The notes below the pieces were generated by a model. The model worked only from the letters and a program-made list of their open reading frames with translations, was not told the DNA's origin and made no database searches. A stretch of 64,000 nt of DNA, taken from Gonapodya sp. JEL0774 (taxonomy: Eukaryota; Monoblepharomycota; Monoblepharidomycetes; Monoblepharidales; Gonapodyaceae). This document shows, piece after piece, positions 43,224 to 54,120 of the stretch. Numbering within the stretch: the first letter of the stretch is position 1; each line of letters opens with the position of its first letter. A program made the position numbers and the translations under genes. Where the stretch lies: positions 1 to 64,000 of the forward strand of contig JADIIX010000052.1 of assembly GCA_027604505.1 (NCBI GenBank). The letters run 5' to 3'.

Positions 43224-43370
43224 TGTACTCGCATGTAGACAGTCCCTGACAAATTACCAATAGAGTTGATGGAGGATATCGGAAATTTGTTTCCGGTTTG
43301 GCTAAGATACCCCTTTGTGACGAAATATCCTCTGCCGAACGACGAACACTCTCGATTTCAGATTTCAGTC

Positions 43371-44765
43371 ATGACCGGAACCATCCCCACCGTCCTGATA
43401 AATTGCCCGGTCTATTCCTCCTTCATCGATGCTGTTCGAACGCGAGGCGTGAATGTCCTCGGCCCGTTCGACAATCTCTTGGCCACGATCCGGACTGGCT
43501 CTCAGAAGGAGCGAGAAGCTATCGCAAGGGCGTCGTACATGATTACATTTGGGACCGTTGGTACTCCTGAATCGCTGATTGAAGCCCTGCCCAACTTAAA
43601 AGGGGTGACATGCTTTGGGAGCGGTGAGTTGTGATATGCTTTTACAGCTCAGGCCCATGAAGTTGACACTTGCGTCATTCATTTTCCATTGGACAGGCTA
43701 TGAAGGTGTTGGTAGGTTCTGGATGACGAACTTTCTTGCTACATACAGAGGGGCCAAACTCTATCCAACACAGATCTGGAAGCGTGCCGCAAGCGCGGCA
43801 TATTAGTAGCACACTCCCCTGATGCCAACTCATCCTGTGTGGCGGACCTGTGTATGGTGAGCAGTGACTTCTTTCAGCCCCTCAACACGATGATACCGAC
43901 CCTCCACATGAAATTGGAAACAGGGCCTCATTTTGAACGTCACCCGACGCCTCGTTAGCGCCGACAGATTCATTCGAACGGGAGTGTGGAACAAGTCTCC
44001 GTCTGCGGCCTCGGGAATCACTCCGGGGAATATGTTTGCGAAAGTTGGCACACCTCGGGGACTTGGCCAGCTTAAATTAGGTGTTTTAGGCCTTGGCGCT
44101 ATCGGTCATAAAGTTGCATTAAGGGGACAAGCGTTTGAGATGGAGGTTGGCTACCACAACCGCACGAAGAGAGCGGATGTTAATCCGGAGTACAGTGAGT
44201 TTACGTTTGTGATACTCGAGTCTGCTTGGTGTGACCCGTCAGCCTTTCACATGATGTCAATTTTCTTTGCGAACGTGTTTTGCACTTCTTCTCCTCGCCA
44301 CAATCCAAAGAGTACTTCCCCGCGCCCGTGGAACTCGCCCGCTGGTGCGACGTCCTCGCCGTTTGCATCCGCGCTTCCCCCGAAACCCGACACATTGTCA
44401 ACTCAGAGCTTCTCACCGCACTAGGTCCCGATGGGTTTGTCGTCAACATTTCTCGCGGTCACGCAGTCGACGAGAAGACTCTTGTACGGTTTCTTCAAGA
44501 GGGCAAATTGGCCGGCGCGGGCTTGGATGTGTTTGAGAGGGAACCTCTGGTGGAACCTGAGTTGATGAGAATGGGGATTGACGAGTCGGGAGCTGGTCCG
44601 TACTTGGTACTGGCACCACATGTGGGTGGTCAGACGCAGAGAGCTCGGGATGGTATGTCTTCGTCTACACTGAAGAATCTAGACTACTTCTTGGAAGGTC
44701 GAGGGGCTGCAACGGTTGTTCCAGAGATGAAGGAATGGGCCAAGGGGAAGGAGTGGAAACCGTGA
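43371..44765 (+). CDS. D-isomer-specific 2-hydroxyacid dehydrogenase (glyoxylate/hydroxypyruvate reductase-like)
   Basis: This is an NAD(P)-dependent reductase of 2-keto acids. The start MTGTIPTVLINCPVYSSF at 43371 was chosen because it begins the conserved fold; an in-frame ATG at 43269 would add 34 residues. The catalytic-domain start includes ALPNLKGVTCFGSGYEGV, DLEACRKRGILVAHSPDANS and, after an intron, LILNVTRRLVSADRFIRTGV. The nucleotide-binding loop is LGVLGLGAIGHKV. The catalytic set is present: Arg in VVNISRGHAVDEKTL, Glu in AGLDVFEREPLVEPEL, and His in VLAPHVGGQT. It ends EWAKGKEWKP at 44765. The final intron (after DVNPEY) is about 100 bases and overlaps a misleading open frame. 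It looks intact. Confidence 0.88.
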
Positions 44766-45512
44766 AATGGAATTTTGGTGCGCGAGTAAGGCGTTGTTTC
44801 ATTGGACATACATTAGAGATTTACTTAAATTGAGATCTTTCTACTACTGAGTCAGCCGAGCCAATTCGCCTTCTGACACCATGTTTTTTTGCAAGAGAAT
44901 AGAATAAATGTGACACATTTTGAAGACAAGCATGAAACCGATCTCCGTCTATCCCGAGATAAAAACCTGCACGCATATTGAGCATTGACAGAGAGAGTTG
45001 TAAAGTCGCGGAAAAGAAGGAAACGACATGGTCCGTTCAGCGCTCTTCGGTCTGTAATTTCAGAGTGTCTCTCCCTACGAAAGGCCACCCATCAAATCTC
45101 ATTCAATATAGCTTTCACTTGGCCCTTTCTGTTTGAACATGGACTGACTGTCGTCCCTGCTAATGCTTCCGCCACAGCTTGGGCTGCGGCATGAAGGGTG
45201 AAAAAGCCTCTGTGCGGAATCCCTCGGATTCACTGAAACACCCGAATCTAAGCACCCCAACTGACAATATCCGAGTGCTTACTGTTTTATTGGACGCTGT
45301 GCGTGGACCACTTATAGTAGTACATAATAATGTATGTACATGTACATAATAAGTGGATGTCCGTTTTTCCAAAGCCCACTCGACCCTTCAGCCCCCTCCG
45401 CAACCTGCCTGGATCCTCAAACGGTGGGGGGCGTACTACACCGCATTCGGTGCATTCCCCACCAATATAAAAACCTTGGGGATTTCGTCCAAGTTACAAG
45501 AAAGAACCAATA
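44766..45512. other. Gap between the dehydrogenase and the GH45 gene
   Basis: This holds the upstream region of the cellulase gene. A short run of alternating tacatgtacata-type sequence lies near 45330. No gene is seen. Confidence 0.4.
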
Positions 45513-46925
45513 ATGCCTTCCGGTCGACAAATCCATTCTATTTTAGCGCTGGCGCTCTTCGCTTCCGCCGCTTTCAGCAGCACTGTCTCTGCAAGTACCC
45601 GGCGACAAGCGCGCACTTGCGACACGATATACGCGGCGTTTAAGTCAGGCACGACGATGACCAGCACTGACTACAGTGACTGGAACGCCTGGAAGTGCTC
45701 GACATGGTTCTCTTCGGGGATCGGTGCTCCTGCCACAAGGACCTGTGACACCATTTTCGCAGCGTATAAAGCCGGTACCCAGATGGTGGCTGCGGACTAC
45801 AGTGACTTCAACGCTTGGGGTTGTGCGAAGTGGTTCCCTTCTGGAATCGGATCCGCATCGCCACCTCCTGCAGCACAGCGCACATGCGACACAATTTACG
45901 CAGCCTTCAAGGCTGGAACGCAGATGTCCAACCAAGACTATAGCGATTGGTCTGCTTGGAGCTGTGCAAAGTGGTTTGCTTCCGGCATTGGCTCTCCGTC
46001 GTCTCCTCCGGTTAGTTCCCGAAATCACAAAACACCCGTCGCCGTAACTTACTCCTGCTTTGTACTTTCATTTGCGCATGGATCAGGCTACACCACCACC
46101 TTCTCCTCCCGCGACTGGTGGGTACTCGGTGGTGCCCGGAGGACTGTCAGGTGACGCCAAAACGACTCGCTACTGGGACTGTTGCAAACCCTCCTGTAAG
46201 TAGAGAACACTCTCTTCTATCTCGCCACTAGCTGCTTTTTCTCAGCTGACACAATTTCTGCATTGCTGTTAGGTGGATGGTCTGGTAACACTGGTCTCGG
46301 TGTCGGCTCCCGCATCTGTAGCAAATCCGGAAACACCCTCACCGACAGCAACGTCATGAGCGGTTGCGGTGGAGGTGGATCAACCGGACCTGAGGACGGT
46401 TTCTCATACACGTGCATTGACAACCAGCCGATTGTTATCAACGACCAGCTCGCCTACGCGTTCGCTGCCGCGCCATTCTCGGACATGTCGTCGTGCTGTG
46501 CATGCTATGAGTTGACTGTGAGTACGTGCATAGTTGGGAGTGAGGATGGAACAGTAGCTAAAAACGAAAACCATTTTCTTGTCATTCAGTTCACCAGTGG
46601 TCCCGTCGCTGGCAAGAAGCTCGTCGTACAAAAAGTAAACACTGGCGGAGATCTTGGCTCAAACCAATTCGACCTCCAAATCCCCGGAGGCGGTCTCGGC
46701 ATCTTTGACGGGTGCTCGAAGCAGTTTGGCGTCGACGCCAACACCTGGGGCGCTCGTTACGGGGGTGTCTCTTCTGCCGCTGGATGCGGCGTGCTCCCTC
46801 AGTCCCTCCAGGCTGGCTGTAACTTTAGGTTCGGATGGTTCCAAGGTGCGGACAACCCCTCGGCGACGTTCAAGCAGGTCACGTGCCCTGCGGAACTCAA
46901 GGCCAAGAGTGGCTGCTCGAGGTAG
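45513..46925 (+). CDS. Secreted GH45 endoglucanase with three N-terminal 38-residue repeats
   Basis: The protein begins with a signal peptide (MPSGRQIHSILALALFASAA, cleavage likely near SVSAS). Residues 34-71, 76-113 and 123-160 are three copies of a 38-residue unit that opens RTCDTI and closes WFxSGIG. Each has two cysteines and a DYSD-W/F-x-AW core. Pro/Ser linkers separate them and lead to the catalytic domain. GH45 hallmarks follow: KTTRYWDCCKPSC with the catalytic Asp, CGWSGNTGL, YAFAAAPFSDMSSCCACYEL, NQFDLQIPGGGLGIFDGC, and FRFGWFQGADNPSATF near the end (SGCSR at 46925). Introns fall near 46012-46083, 46195-46271 and 46518-46587. GH45 enzymes cut beta-1,4-glucan internally. A cellulose-binding CBM1 would be expected but is absent; the repeats sit where one would be. 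The enzyme looks complete and active. Confidence 0.9.
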
Positions 46926-47819
46926 TTGAGTCTATTACGGAAATGATACATACAGGCCATATGCGGATGTCGGTGTCTGTCGCTGGTCGACTGACAGAAA
47001 GAAGTGTAAGCAAACATAACTTATGAAAACAAGTACACAACTACGAAGTATTCGTGTTTATCAACGAAGGGGGGAAAACAAATCGAGAGCTAAGAAGAAG
47101 ACTGCGCGTGTCAAGAGAATAATATTTATTCACATTTTGCGCACGGGACAACACAGAAGGGTTTTATAACCCATTTACCAAAGGGCAGGAAGTTTCTGCA
47201 GCTCAGTGCCAGTGTGTGGTACTCTTTCATCAAACATGAAAACCATTTGCCAATGAGAGGTAACAAAAAAATCCACCACAATATCACATCATACTTTGAG
47301 CCCGCCTCTTGGCCAGCAACGCAAGGCGTGACGTCGTTGTTTACCAGAGGGCACCACGTGGAGGTGTGCGGGAAGCGCTCTCCGCAGAATCTTACCTTAA
47401 TTAGGTGCAATTGCTTGAATAGTGTGGTTCGCATACTCGGAACTTGGTCCATGAGCAAACGAGCGCGTAAAAAGGACCGTTCCGGGTCTTAATTTCAATT
47501 ACTTTATCTTATCAGACGTAGGTGGACTTGGCCAAAACGCGCTCCAGTTTCAACACCAGGCACCAAACACACCACTTCGATCAAGACCAAATAGTTCAAG
47601 AAACTCACCTCCATCTTGTATCCTCAGAACGAGAGACTGATCGGGGCAGTGCGTAAGAAGTGGGAGCAATCAACGTGTAATGTCCTCAGGCGTTATTCTG
47701 TCTTTGGAATGACGTCAACATAGATCACAAATTGAATACCTTGACAGAGTGTGACGGAGGAACTGTGGACACAGTGAATGGGAAAATAAAGATGAAAATA
47801 GTCGACGCATCACGGGGGA
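46926..47819. other. 3' flank of the GH45 gene and intergenic DNA
   Basis: Overlapping short open frames occur on both strands (for example 47126-47492) with no domain. No RNA gene or repeat was recognised. Confidence 0.35.
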
Positions 47820-48730
47820 TGAGTGCGATGCATTTGGGAGTGCCCGTTGAGACAGTGTTCTTCACTGGTCCCAATGGGACTCCCCTTCCCAAACCCCATT
47901 TCTGCTCCTAATCCAACCCTCCTCCGCGCTTCGTCTTCCCACATCCCCTCCCCTCCTTTCCTGTATGCAATTTCCACACGCGAGTAGCTGAACGCCGCAC
48001 GACCATAACTGCGCAAATCCCACTGAAGGAATCGCTCCCCTCTGAAAGGTAGGATTGCTTGATGACGATGCCGAAAACCAAACATGATGAGGATGCGAAA
48101 GAGTACGCTTTTGCTCTGGCCCGGACAATATATCTCCCATTCTCAGGATTGATCCAAACAGTGAAGTTGATGGAGATCACGGGATCTGCGAACCGCATCG
48201 ATTGCAGTAGTATGCGCTAACGAATGGGAAACTGTTCAAGCGTCCAACCCAATGAACACTGAAGGAGAGATCGAAAACCTCTATTGAGTATTTCCTGTGC
48301 TCGGTTTACAGCTAGAGACCCGCTTCGAGAACCCCAAGAATAGATTCGTCGGCTTTCAATGAATATAGGTCATTCTGATGGCTTCAACTCACAATTGTAA
48401 TGAAGAGGCATTGGAATCTGATGTGAGTTGGAAAGAAGACAAACTGCGCTCACTTGATGGTTGTGCAATTGGAGTTTCACTGATGCCTCTCTGTAATGAG
48501 TTGTCCACCGAAAACACGGTACGAGACAGATGCTCTTCCTTTCCTCCCCACTCGATCCTCTTTTGGGCGACATGTTTGCACGTAGAAAACGAGCCTTTGA
48601 ATGTAAATGATGACACGATATGAAACACGCTGACAGAGAAATCTGAAATATCAAAAACCTTGCGTTTGTGAAGGATGGTAACTCTCTCTGCCTGACCACT
48701 AAACCGCTGTTCTTTCGCAACTCCCACCAT
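47820..48730 (-). CDS. Possible unrecognised gene
   Basis: A minus-strand ATG at 48730 opens MVGVAKEQRFSGQAERVTIL, continuing HKRKVFDISDFSVSVFHIV. A donor-like GTGAGT follows LTSDSNASSLQL near 48400. A second piece around 48080-48200 reads MRFADPVISINFTVWINPEN and GRYIVRARAKAYSF. The order and strand agree, and the style is vaguely like an arrestin-type beta-sandwich, but no diagnostic motif is present and the joins are not established. It may equally be noncoding. Confidence 0.2.
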
Positions 48731-49172
48731 GAGAATTTGCCCCGTTTGCTTTGGCGAGTGCGAAGTCCGGATAAGCAGTGAGTATCGAATACGCCAAAAT
48801 CAAAGGGAAGAGAGGAGACTAGGGGTCTTGAGAAATCCGTGGTGCGGGAGAGTTCAGAGAGCCATTGTGGGAAGTGGACGTATTCCGAAGACTTGGGAGG
48901 GTGCAGTCAGGAGCAGCAGTCGTGACAGTGTAGTGGCGTTCTGTTGATGGTTTTGGCGGCCATTTGCACAGGATCGTGCGGCGAGGACTACCATGCTCCT
49001 CCGGATACGTATGCTTCCCAATGCTGCAGCAGCTTCGCGCTGCTGTCACGTTGGCGGAGGAACGTAACCCCAAGTCAGGTGGGAAAGGGGAAAATATGGA
49101 CTGTGCCAGTGCACACTGGCATAACCGCTCAGCTCTGGTCTTCGCATTCCCTGCCTCATACATGGAACACGA
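48731..49172. other. Upstream region of the RAD54B-like gene
   Basis: About 440 bases with short open frames only. It presumably contains the promoter and 5' leader of the gene starting at 49173. Confidence 0.35.
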
Positions 49173-52100
49173 ATGCGACGATTACATGCGCCATCGGCCC
49201 AGCACACAAATGATTCAAGTGGGAACAATAAATCGAGTCAGCCTCATTCGATAAAGAGGAAGTTCGTCTCTCCCTTTGTCCATCCTCCTCAACCGAATCC
49301 TTCCAGTACCGCACATTCACCGCAATCTCGGACCAGCTCGAGCCAAGCCTGCCAACAACGTCAAGAAACATCAAACACGCCCTGGAGTGTACCGGGTGAC
49401 GGTGCTCCTGTCGATACCGCGACAGACACGGAGAATCGTGACCCTCAACTAGGCGATTCCGCTGGGAAGACGAACTCACCAGCCATTTCATCACGAAAGC
49501 CCATTCGAGTCGCACTCGGTCCAAGTAAAACTCTTGGGAACGCGGTCGTACGGAGTGTGAACGGCGCAAGGGATTTGACGACGAATGGGTGGTCAGCCGA
49601 CGGGAAAGCGAAACAAGCCTTCAGCGGCGCGGACTCCATCGCATTTGAGGAAAAGTTCTTCTCTTGCGTTTTCAGAAAAGTCACCAGCAAAAAGGTGTGT
49701 TGGGATACTGTAACAGTTGTGGTCAGGGAACCATGTTTGGGGTATGCACTTTGCGGGTCCAAGCATGTCCACGAGTGATTGAAGGGGCGGTCCAGTTGAA
49801 CTCCTTCTGCGAATCTCTGTGGTTGGACGAGAATTCGTTGTTGGGACCAGTGGTGATTCTCCCTCCCCTCCCGACATTCTTGCCACCCTGCGCTGCCATA
49901 TCCCTTCACCAACGAAGCACAAGACCTGGGAAGGTGATGGATTTATTTTGATCAAGGGACGCTCAAATTGCGTGCTGATGGATGGGGAAGGGAAAGAGTG
50001 AGTACGAGCGGGGCGTGATTGCATTGGATGCTTTTGAGATTGGCTACGGGTCTGCGAATGATCAGTTGGCTGAGTATAATGGCAGCTACGACAATATGCT
50101 TTCTTGGGACTACCTTCAACTAGTACTCATCGATCGCTCTGTTTTCACCCATCAATTATGCACCACAAAACGAATCCAACCCCACCACTACACGTACTGG
50201 TATGTATCAGACTGGGCAAATCTACCACGATCAACCTCGATGGGGTCAAAGAGGGCGAGACGATGATTGTGGGTGGGAAGGAGATTGAGGTTGGTTTCTT
50301 TCTGTTTTAGGCCTTGGGTGGAAGATCTATTGGAAGAGAGAGAACCAGAATGGAAGGGCCGTACAGGAGGAATCCTTTCGTCGTGCCTTGGAGCAACACA
50401 TCGCCATCTCCATACCCGTGATCACACCACTATTCTCACCTTCATCCCACCTAGATTGGGCCAACCGTCCCCGCTTCTCGTTATCACACCGGTGCGGCAT
50501 TCCTCCGTGAGGGGACATTGGAAGAACGTGTGGCAGCGGTCTCATCATCGGCAAGACTTGCTGGTGGAGGTGGGAAATTCAAGACTCCGGTTGTTGGTGG
50601 AGCACATCACAAGGAGGATGGGATCTTGGCACAGAAGGAGAGGATGGGTGGGTGTCGGTGATCAAAGAGATAGACTCCGCCATGTCACCCAAAGCTGCAA
50701 TGGCGACCATCATCCCCCTGTAACCCCATCAACTCCTCAGCCCCGCGACCACGACACAATCCCGACGCGGAGAATGCGCTCGTAATGCTGCGGTAGGTTC
50801 AAGAATGCAAGACGAATCCATGGATACCTACTCTCCAGGTTCTCACCAACTCAATTGTCGCAAATCTGCACCATTTTATCCCTTATCGCACTTCTGCCTT
50901 GAGTCCCTCTTCCGCGCACGCTCTTCTCCATAATCCCCGCCACCTCCCTGTTGTCGCCGTTGTAATTGATCCTGTGCTTTCAACCCATCTGCGGCCTCAC
51001 CAACGAGAAGGAGTCAAGTTTCTGTACGAGTGCGTTGCTGGCCTGAGGGATTTTGACGGCCGTGGGGCTATTTTGGCGGATGAGGTGAGTTGGAGACGTG
51101 GAAAGATGATATCAATTGCCAAGTGGGACCAGCCGATCGATTCGAACCTCTCGCACGTATTATAGATGGGTCTCGGAAAAACGATTCAAGCCATTACGCT
51201 CATCTGGACCGTTCTTAAACAGAGTCCATACTATGGCGAGGGGGGGCTGTGTAAGAGGGGTGAGTTGCGAGAGAGGCTGAAAGAACGCTCGTTTGTTGAA
51301 AAGGTGTACCGTCTCGGACTTAACCCCTACATACTTCAGCACTCGTCGTGTGTCCGGCGAGTTTGGTTCAGGTAAGTTATTGCGATAACAGTCGATTTTG
51401 TGGAATCACATGTATCCGCATGTTAATTTCTTTTCCATTGACCGGGGCCTGAACTTTTGTCACGTGAGAACTGGCACAAAGAGTTTAAGAAGTGGCTCGG
51501 GGACGAGCGAATTCGAGGTGCGCTATATTCGAAGTATTGTCACCATTGACTTTCCAGGCAAGCACACCGAGGCTATCACACAAACTCCTAGTTTTTGCCG
51601 TTGACGCTAAATCGGCTCTCCGTGACTTCTTGGTCGGCAAAGTGTATCAAGTGATGGTCGTAGGCTACGAGAGGCTCAGGTTGATCGCGGACGAATTGGG
51701 CGAGGGAGTCTTTGATTTGATAGTTTGCGTAAGCGCCGGATGCTTGATCGCGATGATGCGGGTTCACAAGAATGATTTGTTGACTCATTTGACAAGGACG
51801 AGGGGCACCGACTCAAAAACCAGCAGATCAAGATTACTGCCACTCTCAACGCGTTGAAAGTTGAGAGGAGAGTGATTCTGTCGGGAACGCCTATTCAGGT
51901 ACCGTTGTGTGCTTCTGTTCCGTGTGGTTTCCAAACATAATATCTGCGTCACTTGTTATCCACAAGAACGATTTAGGGGAATGTGAGTGAAGAGGTGTAT
52001 CTGTAAAGAAACATGTTCTCATTTCGCAGCGACATAGTCTTCGCTATGGTCGATTGGGTCAACCCCGGAGTGCTTGGCGCTCCGAACACGTTCAAAAAGT

Positions 52101-54017
52101 TGTTCGAAGACCCGATATTGTCCGGACGACGTAAAGAAGCCACCAGAGCAGAGAGATTGTTGGGAGAAAGAAGGGGCGAGGAAGTGAGGCGTCGTTTGGA
52201 TACCTTTTGGAATGTGCAGGAGGGAACTGACAAATTTGTCTCCAAATAACCCTGACTGTAGCTCTCCCGCTTAACCTCCATGTTTATACTCCGCCGAACA
52301 GGTGAAATAAATCGCCAGTATCTCCCTCCCAAGACGGAGCTAGTCCTGTTCTGCAAGCCGTCCACCCTCCAGCGGGAAATGTACACGTGTTTGCTCGCGT
52401 CCTCGGCTTTGAGGGCTACACTTGAGGGACAGGCGGCGAATCATCTGAGATGTATCGCTGCTCTGAAGCAGCTGTGCAATGTACCCGAGATATTGTTCAG
52501 GAGGACTGGCGAAGTGGGTCGAAACGTGGACCTGTTGTCTTGATTGTGTTGTTTTTTACAGAGGGCCACTCTTAGGCGGTTTCGGAACATAACGAACTGT
52601 TTGAAGAATTGCAAGAGTTCTTGCCCGACATTTCGAAATCATCTTTGGAGGTTGACGTGTCCCAAAGTGGTGGGTTTAAAACCGGTCGAATTGTTGAACT
52701 CCCTCCACAAAGTTTTGTATTGGCGTCATCAGGTAAGCTTCAAGTTCTGGTGCCCTTTCTCGGTGCTGTTCGTGACGCCGGAGAGAAGGTGGTACTGGTG
52801 TCGAACTCAACCAAGATGCTTGATGTCCTCGAGAAAGTGTGTCTGGCGCACGATTTCAAGTTCCTAAGGCTCGACGGGTGAGTTGCATTTGCACAACCCC
52901 ATAATGATTTATAATTCTCCCAATTGCGCTTCCATTTCAGGACGACACTTGCATCGAAGAGGCATTCACTCGTGGAGGTGGGTCGCTGTACTTGTAAGGC
53001 TGATTCTGAGATTTTGACGGTTTGGAGACAGAGATTTAACTCCACGTTCAATGAAGCCTGTGAGATAACGCTCTCCATTTAAGCTGAGGGTTTGGCGAGC
53101 TTTACTCATGAGTTTCATAGTTGTTTTCTTGTTGTCAAGCAAGAGCGGTGGAACCGGACTGAACCTCATGTTTGTATTTGGGTACGATCATCGCAGTAGC
53201 AAGGGACTAATGTCGCTGTCTTAAAGAGGTGGCTCGAGGCTGGTTCTTTGTGACTGCGACTGGAATCCGGCAACGGATCTACAAGCAATGGCTAGAGTGT
53301 GGCGGGACGGTCAGAAGAAGCATGTTTTCATATATCGATTATTGACGACGGGTGGGTGATGGTGAGTGTCTCCACGAAGTCGGTTCTTAAAATGAATCCG
53401 CCTTCCAATAGGCACCATTGAGGAGAAGATATATCAGGTAATCTCAGGACAAAAATTTTCGGATTTGCTGGATCTAATGAAATTGCAATCGATCAAACAG
53501 CGACAGATTATGAAACAGCAACTTAGCGGTGCTATGATGGTGAGCGTAAACTTGGTGTACTATTTCATCAATATTCATTCGTTTCTTCCTATCTTTTCTC
53601 AAGGATGAAGTCGAAGACACATCGCCCAAGTTCTCGACCGACGAACTCCGTGATTTGTTCACCCTTCATTCTGATACCGACTGCCAAACGCACGATTTGC
53701 TCGAATGTCAATGTTTGGCCGTGAGTATGACGGATTGGTATCACATTTCTCCTTCTCGCACCTGAAACTCAAGTCAACAAATTTAGGGCGAGGAACATGG
53801 AGCCGACGGAGAAGATTCTGGGTCCCTGATACCTGCAGCGAAGAGGCGGAAGGTGGTTCCGAGCGAAGAACCTTCCAAATCGTTGAGAGAACTGAGGGAA
53901 TGGTTGCACGTCAGCGGTCCCAACGTGAGCCGGAAGGTTCAAGACGACATCCTTTCTGCAAGTCTAGAAATGACCGGAGACGTAGTTTCATTTGCGTTCA
54001 CACGTTCCTCTTATTAA
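49173..54017 (+). CDS. RAD54B/Rdh54-like Snf2-family DNA translocase
   Basis: This is an ATP-driven translocase that aids Rad51/Dmc1 strand exchange and removes recombinases from DNA. The start [20 protein letters not shown] at 49173 opens a disordered Ser/Pro-rich region with basic KRKFVSPF. The family's N-terminal module follows: [33 protein letters not shown], then [13 protein letters not shown] and [16 protein letters not shown]. The ATPase core has [19 protein letters not shown], Walker A DEMGLGKT split by an intron, [36 protein letters not shown] (motif II), VILSGTPIQ (III), [40 protein letters not shown] (IV), [11 protein letters not shown] (V) and [20 protein letters not shown] (VI). 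It ends SFAFTRSSY at 54017. All helicase motifs are intact. There are many introns; the one at about 49691-49905 is long. Only about 100 bases separate it from the next gene. Confidence 0.88.
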
Positions 54018-54120
54018 CGATAATTAATGATGAGTCTGTGCATAGATTACAGTTGGTAAAATTCAACCCTCGGCACATTCACGTACCGATCATTCAATTG
54101 ATTCACACGATTGACGGCCG

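Noticed and set aside
49445-50024. Minus-strand open frames over the RAD54B N-terminal exons
   Set aside because: They mirror real plus-strand exons that carry family motifs.
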